Positions 10,776 through 19,385 are shown, counted from the first letter of the stretch. The stretch is 51,266 bases of DNA from Actinomadura roseirufa (GCF_900659635.1 NZ_CAACVB010000031.1:1-51266); one strand, 5' to 3'. The notes: generated by a model from the sequence alone, not told the origin. Made by a program: numbers and translations.

Positions 10776-11187
10776 CGATCACCGCCTTGTAGAGCCTGAT
10801 GTCGTGCATGTCCGCTTCCGGTTCGGGTTCCTGCATCGAGACGAACCCCTTGTCGAGCAGGTCGCCGAGCATCACCCGCACGGTCGCCACGGGCAGGTCG
10901 AGGTGGCCGGTGATCTCGGCCACCGACAGCACCGTCTGGCACAGCCTGAGGATCGCGAGGTGCTCGGGGCCGAGGCCGATCGTGCCCTCGGGTTCGGGGC
11001 CGACCGCCACCACGAGCGTGATGAGGTCGAACTTGCCGCGGGTCGGCTCGACGCGGCCGCTCGTCATGACGTAGGGCCGCACCATGGGGTGATGCTCGTG
11101 CTCGTCGAGCCAGCGGTCGGGCGCGGGCGGCTGCGCCGCCGGGTCGTCCGTCCAGTGGTCCTGTGGCGGGTCCTCTGGCGGCATCAT
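10756..11187 (-). CDS. cvnC: Conservon DUF742 protein (CvnC-like)
   Basis: A 143-aa DUF742 protein, the C component of the conservon. Recognisable features are VRPYVMTSGRVEPTRGKFDLITLV and a winged-helix-like stretch ending EITGHLDLPVATVRVMLGDLLDKGFV, followed by DIRLYKAVIDGLRAL. The N-terminal ~30 residues are acidic/proline-rich and probably disordered. It overlaps cvnB by four bases (ATGA) and cvnD by 20. Confidence 0.93.
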   Translation of the reverse strand: MMPPEDPPQDHWTDDPAAQPPAPDRWLDEHEHHPMVRPYVMTSGRVEPTRGKFDLITLVVAVGPEPEGTIGLGPEHLAILRLCQTVLSVAEITGHLDLPVATVRVMLGDLLDKGFVSMQEPEPEADMHDIRLYKAVIDGLRAL

Positions 11188-11609
11188 GCGGGCCGGCCCT
11201 CCGCGGGGGTCTCGGTGCGCGACGGGGACGAGAGGTGGTGGCCCATGGCCGTCACGAGCATCGCCATCTCGTAGGCGATCAGGCCGACGTCGGCCTCCTC
11301 ACCGGCCAGCACGGCGAGGCAGGCGCCCTTGCCCGCGACCGACACCAGCATGAACGCCGACTGCATCTCGATGATCGTCTGCCGGACGGGGCCGCCGCCG
11401 AAGCGCACCCCGGCCCCCTTGGCGAGGCTCTGGATCCCCGCGGCCACCGCCGCCAGGTGCTCGCCGTCGTCCTGGCTCATGCCCTCCGAGGAGGCCATGA
11501 GCAGGCCGTCCGCGGACAGCACGACCGCGCTGCGCGCGTGCGGCAACCGATGGACCAGGTCGTCCAGCAACCAGCCCAGATCGGATGAAGAACCCGCCTT
11601 CTGCATCAC
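11184..11609 (-). CDS. cvnB: Roadblock/LC7 domain protein (CvnB-like)
   Basis: A 141-aa roadblock/LC7 protein, the B component of the conservon, thought to act as a GTPase-activating or scaffolding partner for the Ras-like CvnD. The sequence shows LGWLLDDLVHRLPHARSAVVLSADGLLMASSEGMSQDDGEHLAAVAAGI and FMLVSVAGKGACLAVLAGEEADVGLIAYEMAMLV, which cover the whole family fold at the usual length. It overlaps the gene before it and cvnC by four bases each, indicating one coupled operon. Confidence 0.93.
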   Translation of the reverse strand: MMQKAGSSSDLGWLLDDLVHRLPHARSAVVLSADGLLMASSEGMSQDDGEHLAAVAAGIQSLAKGAGVRFGGGPVRQTIIEMQSAFMLVSVAGKGACLAVLAGEEADVGLIAYEMAMLVTAMGHHLSSPSRTETPAEGRPA

Positions 11610-12025
11610 TGGCCTTCCTCGTCTTCCGCTCCGTCATTGCCGAGGGCACCGGCCGCCTCGGTCCGGCCGCGACGGGCGCCGCGCTGGTACGAACCCACGA
11701 TCCGCTTGATCTCCTCGGGCGAGCGGCCGGCGTCCTGCGTCTCATCCGGTGGCCCGGCGGTGTCGTCGGAGCGCAGGGGCTCGGCGAGGTTCGCCTGTGG
11801 CACCCGGACGGGCAGGCCGGACGGGGTGGTGGGCTTATCGTCGGGCACGGGTCGCTGGTCCTCCGGCTCGTGGGGGTCGTGGCGCCCGCCGTCCCTGATG
11901 CCGGTGGGCGGGGAGGTCAGGTCGGCGTGGGCGCCGGCCGCCCGGCGTGCGGACGGGGACACCGGCGGAGCCGTGGTCGTCGTCCGCAGGCACATGGTGC
12001 GGAAGGGCATCAACCTTGTCCTCAA
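11606..12025 (-). pseudogene. C-terminal tail of a conservon sensor kinase (CvnA remnant)
   Basis: At the position of cvnA, normally a nitrate/sulfonate-sensing histidine kinase of 700-1000 aa, only about 139 codons are open, from a TTG. The readable part is the proline-rich linker and the C-terminal signature of the family: LPVRVPQANLAEPLRSDD and RSPEEIKRIVGSYQRGARRGR. The sensing domain, HAMP region, dimerisation helix and ATPase domain are missing. The same frame stays open upstream without a start to a stop at about 12116-12118 and contains nothing kinase-like. The stop is still coupled to cvnB by ATGA. It is either a decayed gene or a minimal protein kept for translational coupling; I favour decay. 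Confidence 0.7.
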
Positions 12026-12222
12026 CGAGTTCCGGAAAGACGGGCGGCCTGACCCGAGGGGCGCCGACTGCCGAGCCGCTGCTGTCGTGGCGTGAGCCGC
12101 GGTGGATCCGCCGCTTCACTCAGCGCAGTACTTTAGCAACGACACGCCCTCGAATGGCGCACTTTGTCGACAGGTGAAGAACGTCTTCCGGAGGCCCGCC
12201 GAATTGTGATCCTCGTTACAGA

Positions 12223-13893
12223 CTATTGCCTGGCAGAGCGTCCGCCTGTAGGTGTCCGCGAGGTGTCGGCCAGATGAAGTGCCCCGAGAACCGCCGCCCG
12301 CACAATCGCCCTCGGATGGTAGAGGTCCTTGTCGTGCCAGAGCGCCGGAGCGGCAATCTCCGCCTCGTCCGGATCGGCGACGGCGCAGAGGAGGAATTCA
12401 TAGCCCCGGGTGATAGATTCCTGCACTTCCGGCTGGACGGGGCCGGTCAGCGCGAGTGTTTGCAGGCTGTAGGCGGTCTCCTCGGCGGTGCCCGCCCACA
12501 GGCCCCACGAGCCGTCGTCGCGCTGCGCGGCCAGCAGCCCGTCGCGGGCGCGCGTCACGGTGTCCGCCGCAGCCTCACCGCCGTAGTCGTGCAGCGCGAG
12601 AGCACAGCACATCGTCGCGTAGTAGGGCGATGCGTGCCAGCGGTCGAGCCATCCGCCGTCCGCCCGCTGCCGCTCGCAGAGCAGCTCGATGATCTTCTGG
12701 ACGGCGGCCGTGGCGCGTTCGGACCGCGCGCCGGCGCGCAGGTGCGCGCCGAGCGCGTCCAGGACGTGCGCGTTGGTCGTGACCGAGAGGGCCTGCTCTC
12801 CCGGCCAGGTGCAGAAATGCGTCTCCGTTTCGAACGCCCACAATGAGTCCGGGGTGCACGGGATGCCGAGCCGGCCGAGTGTGTAGAGCGTGACCGACGT
12901 CGTGTCGGCGTCCGCGGGAAGGCCGGCCGCGGCCGCGATGCCGGCCGGTCCGATGCAGGCCGCGAAGTCGTCCATTATCGGGCGCGGAACGGTGAGGTCA
13001 AGACCCGCGCGCGCCAGCCCGCCGAGCACCCATGACCGTTCGAAGATGGTGATTGGTATGCCGCACGGCGCCAGTCCGTGATGACCGTCGACGACCTTCT
13101 CGAGAAAGCGTTTCGCGCGAATGTGGGAATCGAGCGTGCTGTTCTCGTCCAGCCATGCCGCCGTCGCCGCCGCGGACGCCCCGACCGTGCCGGTGGCCTC
13201 CGGCGTGATCGCGGCGTGGCCGCGCGCGGCCGTCCCGAGGACCTCCAGGGCGTGCAGGACCTTCGTGGGCGGCCTCGCCCCCTCGTCGACGGCGGCCCGG
13301 ACCATGGTCAGCCGGGTGCCGTCCACCCCGTCCGGCGCCCGGAGCCGTCCGTCGAACGCCGGACCGGGTGCGGTGGCGGGCCACTCGTCCAGCAGCCGGT
13401 TGATCGACACGATCAGCGAGGTGGTGATCAGGTCGAGGGCGGGCATGTCCGGAACGGCGGCGGCGTCGATGTCGGGCAGCAGCCGCGCCAGCCGGCGCAG
13501 GCCGCGCTCCGCCGCGTCGAGGAGCGCCGCACCGCCCGGTCCGGGCGTCGCGCCGCCCGCACTGAGCAGCGCCTCGACGGCGCTCAGCGTCGGCACGATC
13601 GCATACCCGCCGGGTCCGCCCCAGGCGCCGTCCTCGCGCTGCTCGGCGAGGAGGTAGTCCAGCCGCTTCTGATGTCCCCTGAGCCACGGGGCGAGCGTCA
13701 CCAGCCGTCCCGTCTCGTACACCGACGGAGACACCCGCCCCCACGGGGTGGTCAGGAGCCCGCACACCAGGGCACGGGTCTCGGTGCGGAGGTCGATGGC
13801 CGGGACGGCCCGGCCCGCCTTCCCGCGCCGTCCACCGCCCTGCGACAGTGCTTCGTGCTGGTGAGCGGACCGTGCTCCGACATCGACGTGCAT
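12223..13893 (-). CDS. Class II (protonation-initiated) terpene cyclase, DADTT type
   Basis: A 556-aa protein of the squalene-hopene/copalyl-diphosphate cyclase fold with a two-domain (beta-gamma) length typical of bacterial class II diterpene or sesquiterpene cyclases. Evidence: QW-like repeats QREDGAWGG (residues ~85-93), QRADGGWLDRW (~409) and QRDDGSWGLW (~457), and the catalytic acid motif as DADTTS at residues 328-333 (12898-12912 encode DADTT), where most enzymes have DxDD. No class I DDxxD motif or signal peptide is seen. It should protonate and cyclise a linear prenyl diphosphate such as FPP or GGPP in the cytoplasm. The ATG at 13893 has GAGG eight bases upstream; an in-frame start at 13971 adds 26 residues of low plausibility. 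No partner P450 or class I synthase is adjacent. Confidence 0.82.
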   Translation of the reverse strand: MHVDVGARSAHQHEALSQGGGRRGKAGRAVPAIDLRTETRALVCGLLTTPWGRVSPSVYETGRLVTLAPWLRGHQKRLDYLLAEQREDGAWGGPGGYAIVPTLSAVEALLSAGGATPGPGGAALLDAAERGLRRLARLLPDIDAAAVPDMPALDLITTSLIVSINRLLDEWPATAPGPAFDGRLRAPDGVDGTRLTMVRAAVDEGARPPTKVLHALEVLGTAARGHAAITPEATGTVGASAAATAAWLDENSTLDSHIRAKRFLEKVVDGHHGLAPCGIPITIFERSWVLGGLARAGLDLTVPRPIMDDFAACIGPAGIAAAAGLPADADTTSVTLYTLGRLGIPCTPDSLWAFETETHFCTWPGEQALSVTTNAHVLDALGAHLRAGARSERATAAVQKIIELLCERQRADGGWLDRWHASPYYATMCCALALHDYGGEAAADTVTRARDGLLAAQRDDGSWGLWAGTAEETAYSLQTLALTGPVQPEVQESITRGYEFLLCAVADPDEAEIAAPALWHDKDLYHPRAIVRAAVLGALHLADTSRTPTGGRSARQ

Positions 13894-14014
13894 GCTCGAC
13901 CTCGTGGGGAGAGTGGGGTGACGCGTGATGGTCCACGGGCGTGACGGGACGTCCCTGACTGGCCAGGCCAAGGAGAAGTATGCGCCTTATGGGCGAAAAA
14001 TACCTTTCAGGGGA

Positions 14015-14043
14015 AGTATCACATGATCAATTTACGAAGACAA
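14015..14043 (-). promoter_or_regulatory. Candidate sigma70-type promoter for the terpene cyclase
   Basis: On the minus strand a -35 like TTGTCT (14038-14043) and a -10 like GATACT (14015-14020) are separated by exactly 17 bases, about 120 bases before the cyclase start. The surroundings are clearly AT-richer than the rest of the window. It is a pattern match only. Confidence 0.45.
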
Positions 14044-14077
14044 GGATTTGTTCGGTGGGAATTGAACTACTTCGCGC

Positions 14078-14091
14078 GTGACGTGTGTCAC
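14078..14091. promoter_or_regulatory. Inverted repeat resembling a CRP/FNR-family operator
   Basis: The 14-base dyad GTGACGTGTGTCAC (arms GTGAC/GTCAC) lies about 35 bases upstream of the candidate -35 box of the terpene cyclase, a position compatible with activation. The half site resembles the TGTGA of CRP-family sites. The rest of the 316-base gap 13894-14209 is AT-rich leader sequence without a recognisable gene. Confidence 0.4.
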
Positions 14092-14209
14092 TTGGCAAGG
14101 GATGCGAAGGTGCGATAGAGCGCCACTAGGCGAAGGCATGGTTAACGCTCGGTGCAAGATCAAAAATTGAACGGAATCGAATACGATGTCGAATACCCGA
14201 TGAAATGGC

Positions 14210-14632
14210 CTAGAGATTCGTTCCCGACGGCCTGAGCACCACGGGCCACGCCGGCCGGGTCGTCACCCGGAACTGCCCGTGCAGCGTCCGGAGACCGCAC
14301 CGCACTCGGATCGGGTACGTCCCGTCCCGGGCGTCCCGCCGAACCCCCGCCGTGCCCGCCGCCCGGTCGCCGGTGCCGTCGAGCGAGACGCGTCCCGCGA
14401 ACGCCGGGGACGTCGCCGAGCGCCCCCGCTGGCCGTCCGGACATCCGTGAACCGTCAGCTCGGCCCGCTGGCCGGGTCGCGCCAAGCCCGGGCGGACCAC
14501 TACCTTGCCGTCGCCCAGCGCCGTGGCCTGGCCCGCCGCCGGGGCCACCAGACCCGCCGCCACGAGAACCACTCCCACGGCGGTGACGCTGAGAAGGCGC
14601 AACGAGACTCCTAGTACCGGGGGCTGTGACAT
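14210..14632 (-). CDS. Small secreted protein of unknown function
   Basis: A 140-aa protein beginning with a signal peptide: MSQPPVLGVSLRLLSVTAVG, a hydrophobic core and an AAGQATA-type cleavage region near residue 35. The mature part is short and beta-rich in appearance, with two cysteines (in VHGCPDGQ and VRCGLRTL) that could form a disulfide, like the small Ig-like secreted proteins common in actinomycetes. I chose ATG 14632 because it immediately precedes the signal peptide; the longer in-frame start at 14782 would overlap rarD with unlikely sequence. It lies 26 bases downstream of rarD on the same strand and may be co-transcribed. The function is not known. Confidence 0.6.
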   Translation of the reverse strand: MSQPPVLGVSLRLLSVTAVGVVLVAAGLVAPAAGQATALGDGKVVVRPGLARPGQRAELTVHGCPDGQRGRSATSPAFAGRVSLDGTGDRAAGTAGVRRDARDGTYPIRVRCGLRTLHGQFRVTTRPAWPVVLRPSGTNL

Positions 14633-14658
14633 CCGGCACTCTAGTGGGCTAGAGCGTT

Positions 14659-15576
14659 CTAATGCACGCCTTCCGGAGCCGCCTCCAGTACGGGATCGGC
14701 ACGCCTGGATCGGCGCCCCGCGGCCAGGCCGTCCCAGGTGAGCGTCACCAGCGCGAGCCACACCAGGAGGAAGCCCGCCCACCGGCTCATAGGCATGGCC
14801 TCATGCTGAACGAGCAGGCCAATGAGGAACTGCAAGACGGGGGCCAGGTACTGGAGCATCCCGATCGCGCTCATGGGCAGCCGCGTCGCCGCCGTGTTGA
14901 ACATCATCAGCGGGATCGCCGTCACGATGCCCGTCGTGGCCATCAGGACCGTGTGCCCCACCCCGTGGTGCCCGAAGTCCGCTTCCCCACGCCCCTGCAA
15001 GACCAGGGCGAACACGAGGGCCGGAAGGAACAGCACGGCCGTCTCGACGCCCAGGCTCTCCGCGGACGGCATGTCGGCGAACTTCTTGACAAGCCCGTAG
15101 GTACCGAAGGAGAACGCAAGGACCAGGGCGATCCACGGCAGCCGCCCATAGTCCGCGGTCAGCACCACGACCGCCGCCGTGCCCAGCCCCACCGCGGCCC
15201 ACTGCCACGCACGCAGCCGCTCGCGGAAGATCAGTACGCCGAACAGCACGCTGATCAGCGGGTTGATGAAGTACCCGAGCGCGGCCTCGATCGTGTGCCC
15301 GGTGTTCACGGAGTAGATGTAGATGCCCCAGTTGACCGTGATGACCAGCGCCGCCAGCGACAGCAGCCCCAGCCGCCGCGGCCTCAGCGCCCGTATCCAG
15401 CCCCAGTTCCGCCGCACCGTGAGCAGCACGACCACCGCGACCAGCGACCACATGATCCGCTGAGCGAGGATCTCCATCGCGCCGGCGGGTTTGAGGAGGG
15501 GCCAGTACAGCGGGAACAACCCCCACAGGCCGTAGGCCCCCGCCCCGAACGCCATGCCACGATTCACGCCCCGCAC
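14659..15576 (-). CDS. rarD: EamA/RarD family transporter
   Basis: A 305-aa membrane protein of the drug/metabolite transporter superfamily, with about ten hydrophobic helices arranged as two EamA repeats. The start GMAFGAGAYGLWGLFPLYWPLLK and the EILAQRIMWSL segment are typical of the RarD subgroup, as are NWGIYIYSVNTGHTIEAALGYFINPL and ATRLPMSAIGMLQYLAPVLQFLIGL. Substrate is unknown; RarD was named from chloramphenicol phenotypes. It is divergent from msrA. Confidence 0.9.
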   Translation of the reverse strand: MRGVNRGMAFGAGAYGLWGLFPLYWPLLKPAGAMEILAQRIMWSLVAVVVLLTVRRNWGWIRALRPRRLGLLSLAALVITVNWGIYIYSVNTGHTIEAALGYFINPLISVLFGVLIFRERLRAWQWAAVGLGTAAVVVLTADYGRLPWIALVLAFSFGTYGLVKKFADMPSAESLGVETAVLFLPALVFALVLQGRGEADFGHHGVGHTVLMATTGIVTAIPLMMFNTAATRLPMSAIGMLQYLAPVLQFLIGLLVQHEAMPMSRWAGFLLVWLALVTLTWDGLAAGRRSRRADPVLEAAPEGVH

Positions 15577-15642
15577 GATATCAGGACGTAATCAGTCAAA
15601 ACGATTCACGGTCATGACTGTGCGCGAGCTAACCTGAGAGAC

Positions 15643-16293
<651 letters not shown>

Positions 16294-16304
16294 CGGCGAC
16301 GCCC

Positions 16305-16463
16305 GCCGCCGTCGAGCACCGGCTAGAGCGGGACCTGCTCGAAAAGGCACTGCGGACCAACGAGCACGCGTCGGGACCGATCCCGCAGGTGCTGCGTGAC
16401 GAGGCCGCAGGTCTCTTCCACGCCGTCAAGGCGGCGCCCGAGTTGCGGGAGGGCGCCGAATGA
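16305..16463 (+). pseudogene. Remnant upstream of a PIN toxin, possibly its antitoxin
   Basis: A 50-codon stretch without a start codon reads as a plausible helical protein end (EHRLERDLLEKALRTNEHAS then PQVLRDEAAGLFHAVKAAPEL) and stops at 16461-16463, overlapping by ATGA the start of a PIN-domain relic. Antitoxin and toxin genes usually overlap this way. I do not recognise the antitoxin family, and the 5' part runs into the end of msrA in another frame. Confidence 0.4.
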
Positions 16464-16624
16464 GCCGGGCCGGGCACGGGCGCATTCGTCCTCGACTGCG
16501 AGGGGTGGCCAAGGGGTGCCAGATCGACGCGGTCGTCGCTTCCCGACCGCGTCAGGTGCCCAAGCCCGTCGTCCTCCTGACCCTTGATGAGGGGGACATG
16601 GCCCCGTCCGGCCTCGCTCAGTAG
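16460..16624 (+). pseudogene. Broken PIN-domain (VapC-like) toxin gene
   Basis: The locus keeps both ends of a PIN ribonuclease but not the middle. Near 16479 one frame reads GAFVLDCEG, like the N-terminal first-aspartate strand of actinomycete PIN toxins; in the ATG frame, bases 16517-16600 read CQIDAVVASRPRQVPKPVVL then LTLDEGDMA, like the C-terminal IDAxVAA...VVVLTSDPEDL signature. The two pieces are in different frames and about 80 residues of the usual ~130 are missing, so the toxin must be inactive. It starts by ATGA overlap with the upstream remnant. Confidence 0.6.
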
Positions 16625-16638
16625 AAAGTGCCACGAAG

Positions 16639-16974
16639 ATGGAAAGATCTGGCTGGTACGGAGTCCGCTGCGTCTTCCGCTGGCTCAACGAGGATGAGCG
16701 GCTGTACGAAGAGAAGGTCACCGTCTGGCGTGCGTCCTCCTTCCAAGAGGCGATCGCCAAGGCCGAGAGCGAGGCCCGCGAGTACGCGAAGGCCACTCAC
16801 GGGCAGTACTTGGACTTCGCTCAGGCGTACTTCATCGGCGCTGGTGGGCCCATAAGCGAGGGCTCAGAGGTCTTCTCCTTGATGCGTACGAGCGCCCTTG
16901 ACCCAGGCGAGTACCTCACCAGGTACTTCGACACCGGACGCGAGCACCACGACCGGGACGAGGACAAAAGATGA
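16639..16974 (+). CDS. DUF4288 family protein
   Basis: A 111-aa soluble protein. The start MERSGWYGVRCVFRWLNEDE, then YEEKVTVWRASSFQEAIAKA and ESEAREYA, matches the DUF4288 pattern as I recall it. The C terminus is a charged His/Asp-rich tail. No catalytic residues are obvious and the molecular role is unknown; members often occur in accessory regions, near immunity or small stress genes. It follows the toxin relic by 14 bases, and a hairpin lies downstream at 17012-17037. Confidence 0.7.
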   Translation: MERSGWYGVRCVFRWLNEDERLYEEKVTVWRASSFQEAIAKAESEAREYAKATHGQYLDFAQAYFIGAGGPISEGSEVFSLMRTSALDPGEYLTRYFDTGREHHDRDEDKR

Positions 16975-17011
16975 TGAGGGAAGTGGCCTCCGCTGAGTAG
17001 GAGATCCCTTT

Positions 17012-17037
17012 AGGGCATCCGGTGCCACTGGTGCCCT
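17012..17037. terminator. Hairpin after the DUF4288 gene
   Basis: Imperfect inverted repeat with AGGGCA/TGCCCT outer arms and CC/GG plus GTG/CAC inner pairs, about 40 bases after the stop. It could terminate the DUF4288 transcript. Confidence 0.4.
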
Positions 17038-17200
17038 CCCGAAGGCGGACGGTGGCCTTCCGCTGCCCACGCGATGGACCTATGCTCGCGCGGCCTCCAT
17101 CTGGATCCCCTCAAACCCGGTCTGGCGTGACTGATTTCGCGTATCGGTCTGTGCTTCCCGTCGGCTGACGGTCGGGGAAGCGCCGTCGTACCGTGGGGCC

Positions 17201-18418
17201 GTGGATGCTTATCCAGATGTCCCGATCGGTGAGCGGCTGGCGCGGCTTCGTCGGCGTCATGGCCTGTCGCAGGAGAGACTTGCGGAGCGTTCCGGGGTCA
17301 GTGTTGACGTCATCCGGAAGCTTGAACAGGGACGGCGGCGCTCCGCGCTCATGGCGACACTGACGGCCTTGGCGCGAGCACTCGACGTGGAAGTGTCGGT
17401 TTTGGTGGGCCAGCCGTCCACTGTCCGCAGCGACGACTCGACCAGTCTGGTCCTGGCGATCCGGGAGGCGCTGACCTCCCTTGACGACTTCCCCGGCCTT
17501 CCTTCCGACGTGCCGGAGGGAGAGTTGCCCAGCCTCGATGACCTTCGCCGTGCGCTGAGCCATGCCGAGCGGGTTCGGCTGCATGGCAGCTTCACGGAGT
17601 TGGGTCGCCTTTTGCCCGGCTTGATCGCTGAGACGCGAGCGGTGGCGCGCGGGTCCAGCGGTGATGATCAGGTGGAGGCGTTCGGCCTGCTGTCCGAGGC
17701 GTTCCAGATCGCGGCGACGATGATGACCGCGCTCGGCAAGGAAGATCTGGGCTACATCGGGTTGATGCGTGCGCAGGAGGCGGCGCGGGCCTCGGGGAAC
17801 AAGCTCCTGGAGGCCATGAACTCGTCGTGGTTGTCGTGGGTGCTGCTCAAGCAGGGGCGGCTTGATGACGCGGCTCGGGCCGCCGTCGTCGCCGCTGACC
17901 GGATCGAACCCGATCTCGTTCGTGACCAGTCGTCCCGGGTCGCCGTGTGGGGCGTCCTCATGCTGCGCGCTGCGAGCGCGTCCGTACGCGGTCAGAAGGC
18001 CGACCGCGCCGACGAGTTCCTGTCACTCGCCCGGATGGCGGCATCACGAGTGGGCGCGGACCAGAGCATCTATGCGACCCCGTTCGGGCCGACGAACGCC
18101 GTGGTCGCCTCTGTCAACGCGGCCGTAGAACTGGGCGAGTACCGCAACGCACTGTCGCTGGCACGCGACCTCCCGGCGGAGGGCTGGGTGAGCCCGACGT
18201 GGAAGGCGCGATACAAGATCGATCTTGCGATCGCGCAGGCGGCGACGCGCAAGATCCCGGCCGCCGTCGACTCGCTACTTCAGGCGGAGGCCATAGCTCC
18301 CGACTGGATGCGCCACCACGCCCTGGCGCGCGATGTCGTCCGGGAAGTCGCTGAGCGTTCCAAGCGTCGCCACTCGCCCGTACAAGAGCTTGCCGGACGG
18401 CTTCACGTCGAAGTGTGA
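17201..18418 (+). CDS. XRE-family transcriptional regulator with C-terminal helical repeats
   Basis: A 405-aa protein with an N-terminal helix-turn-helix of the XRE/Cro type (IGERLARLRRRHGLSQERLA then ERSGVSVDVIRKLEQGRRR, residues ~8-50). It continues with a long alanine-rich all-helical part that looks like TPR-like repeats (LMRAQEAARASGNKLLEAMN, WVLLKQGRLDDAARAAVVAA). Actinomycetes encode many such regulators, often sensing a peptide or governing neighbouring small genes. The start is GTG at 17201. A perfect hairpin follows two bases after the stop. Confidence 0.85.
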   Translation: MDAYPDVPIGERLARLRRRHGLSQERLAERSGVSVDVIRKLEQGRRRSALMATLTALARALDVEVSVLVGQPSTVRSDDSTSLVLAIREALTSLDDFPGLPSDVPEGELPSLDDLRRALSHAERVRLHGSFTELGRLLPGLIAETRAVARGSSGDDQVEAFGLLSEAFQIAATMMTALGKEDLGYIGLMRAQEAARASGNKLLEAMNSSWLSWVLLKQGRLDDAARAAVVAADRIEPDLVRDQSSRVAVWGVLMLRAASASVRGQKADRADEFLSLARMAASRVGADQSIYATPFGPTNAVVASVNAAVELGEYRNALSLARDLPAEGWVSPTWKARYKIDLAIAQAATRKIPAAVDSLLQAEAIAPDWMRHHALARDVVREVAERSKRRHSPVQELAGRLHVEV

Positions 18419-18419
18419 C

Positions 18420-18446
18420 GCGGGTAGGACGCAGCGTCCTACCCGC
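18420..18446. terminator. Terminator hairpin after the XRE regulator
   Basis: A perfect inverted repeat with 12-bp arms (18420-18431, 18435-18446) and a three-base loop starts two bases after the regulator stop. It would separate the regulator from the next three-gene unit. Confidence 0.75.
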
Positions 18447-18546
18447 GAGCGGTCGACTCAACGAAGAGGGCAAGGCGTCACTGTTCTGAACTGGACCGAT
18501 TCCATAGCGTCACGGGTAAGCACTCCCGCTCCTCTGGGGGATCACC

Positions 18547-19140
18547 GTGACAGAGAATGGACCTAGCGAAACCGACGTACGCCGCGTACGCGTGTGGGTC
18601 CTGGCACAGGCGCTGAAGGCCCACGGCTACGTCGCTGAGGTGGCGGAGTCCGCGCCGGTGCTCGCAGTTTCCGGCACATCCGGCACGCCCATCAGTGTGA
18701 GCTGCGACCGCCGCCCCGAGTGCGGCGGTGGGCTGTGGTTCTTCCTGGACGGCGCCCCGATGGCTCCGGCGGATGACGCGCACATGCCTGAGACGATCGT
18801 CGCCTTCAAGGGCAAGCTTCTGGTCGGGGACGCATTCGGCTCGGCGGCGCGGCAGACGGATCCTGAGCGGCTGCGCGGGTACCTCACTGACCTTGATCGC
18901 GCGGTGTCGGCGCGGCCGGAGTTGGCGTGCGGGGTCGTGGTGCGGATGGACGGTAAGACGGTGCTGAACGTGATCCGGCTGGGGTCGCCGCGGCGCTTCG
19001 TGGAGATCACGGCCGTGGAGGCGTTCGGTGAGCCGTGGTTCGCCTGGGTCAAGGGTGGCCGGCTCATCGGGCCCGTGCACGACGCCGCGACCGTGGCGTA
19101 CTCGATCTCGTGTGAGTTGAGCCCTTTGGGGCGCCCGTGA
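18547..19140 (+). CDS. Hypothetical protein, first of a three-gene coupled unit
   Basis: A 197-aa soluble protein without signal peptide or membrane segment. The sequence (VWVLAQALKAHGYVAEVAES, SVSCDRRPECGGGLWFFLDG, WFAWVKGGRLIGPVHDAATV) has mixed alpha/beta character and two nearby cysteines, but I recognise no family. It starts with GTG at 18547 downstream of the XRE regulator's terminator and overlaps the next gene by four bases (GTGA). Position suggests regulation by the adjacent XRE protein. Confidence 0.65.
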   Translation: MTENGPSETDVRRVRVWVLAQALKAHGYVAEVAESAPVLAVSGTSGTPISVSCDRRPECGGGLWFFLDGAPMAPADDAHMPETIVAFKGKLLVGDAFGSAARQTDPERLRGYLTDLDRAVSARPELACGVVVRMDGKTVLNVIRLGSPRRFVEITAVEAFGEPWFAWVKGGRLIGPVHDAATVAYSISCELSPLGRP

Positions 19141-19385
19141 TTCCGCTGGTGGAACTGGTGCGCATGGCCGTGATGCTGGTGGTGTTCGGGGGCGCGTGCG
19201 GGGTGGTCGGCGCGTCCATGGGAGCACTGGCGCCGGGTCGCCGTTTTCGCAGGCACAGGAGGGCAAGCCACGTCCGACGCCAGGACGCCCCCAGGCCGGT
19301 CCTGTCGGCCAGTCAGGTCATGCGCGGTCTCGCGGTGGCGTCGCCCGTGGGCGCGCCGATGGAGCAGGGCGGCGCGGGTGAGTGA
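19137..19385 (+). CDS. Small single-span membrane protein
   Basis: An 82-aa protein with one N-terminal hydrophobic helix (residues ~2-30, LVELVRMAVMLVVFGGACGV) followed by a glycine-rich stretch and an arginine/histidine-rich segment, so the C-terminal part should be cytoplasmic. GTG start overlapping the previous stop and an eight-base overlap with the next gene indicate one translational unit. No homologue is recognised. Confidence 0.55.
   Translation: MIPLVELVRMAVMLVVFGGACGVVGASMGALAPGRRFRRHRRASHVRRQDAPRPVLSASQVMRGLAVASPVGAPMEQGGAGE

Noticed and set aside
12026..12119. Upstream continuation of the CvnA remnant as a real gene
   Set aside because: The frame is open to 12119 but has no start codon upstream of 12025 and no kinase-like sequence.
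14633..14782. Longer start for the small secreted protein
   Set aside because: It would overlap rarD and place 50 Arg/Gly-rich residues ahead of a good signal peptide.
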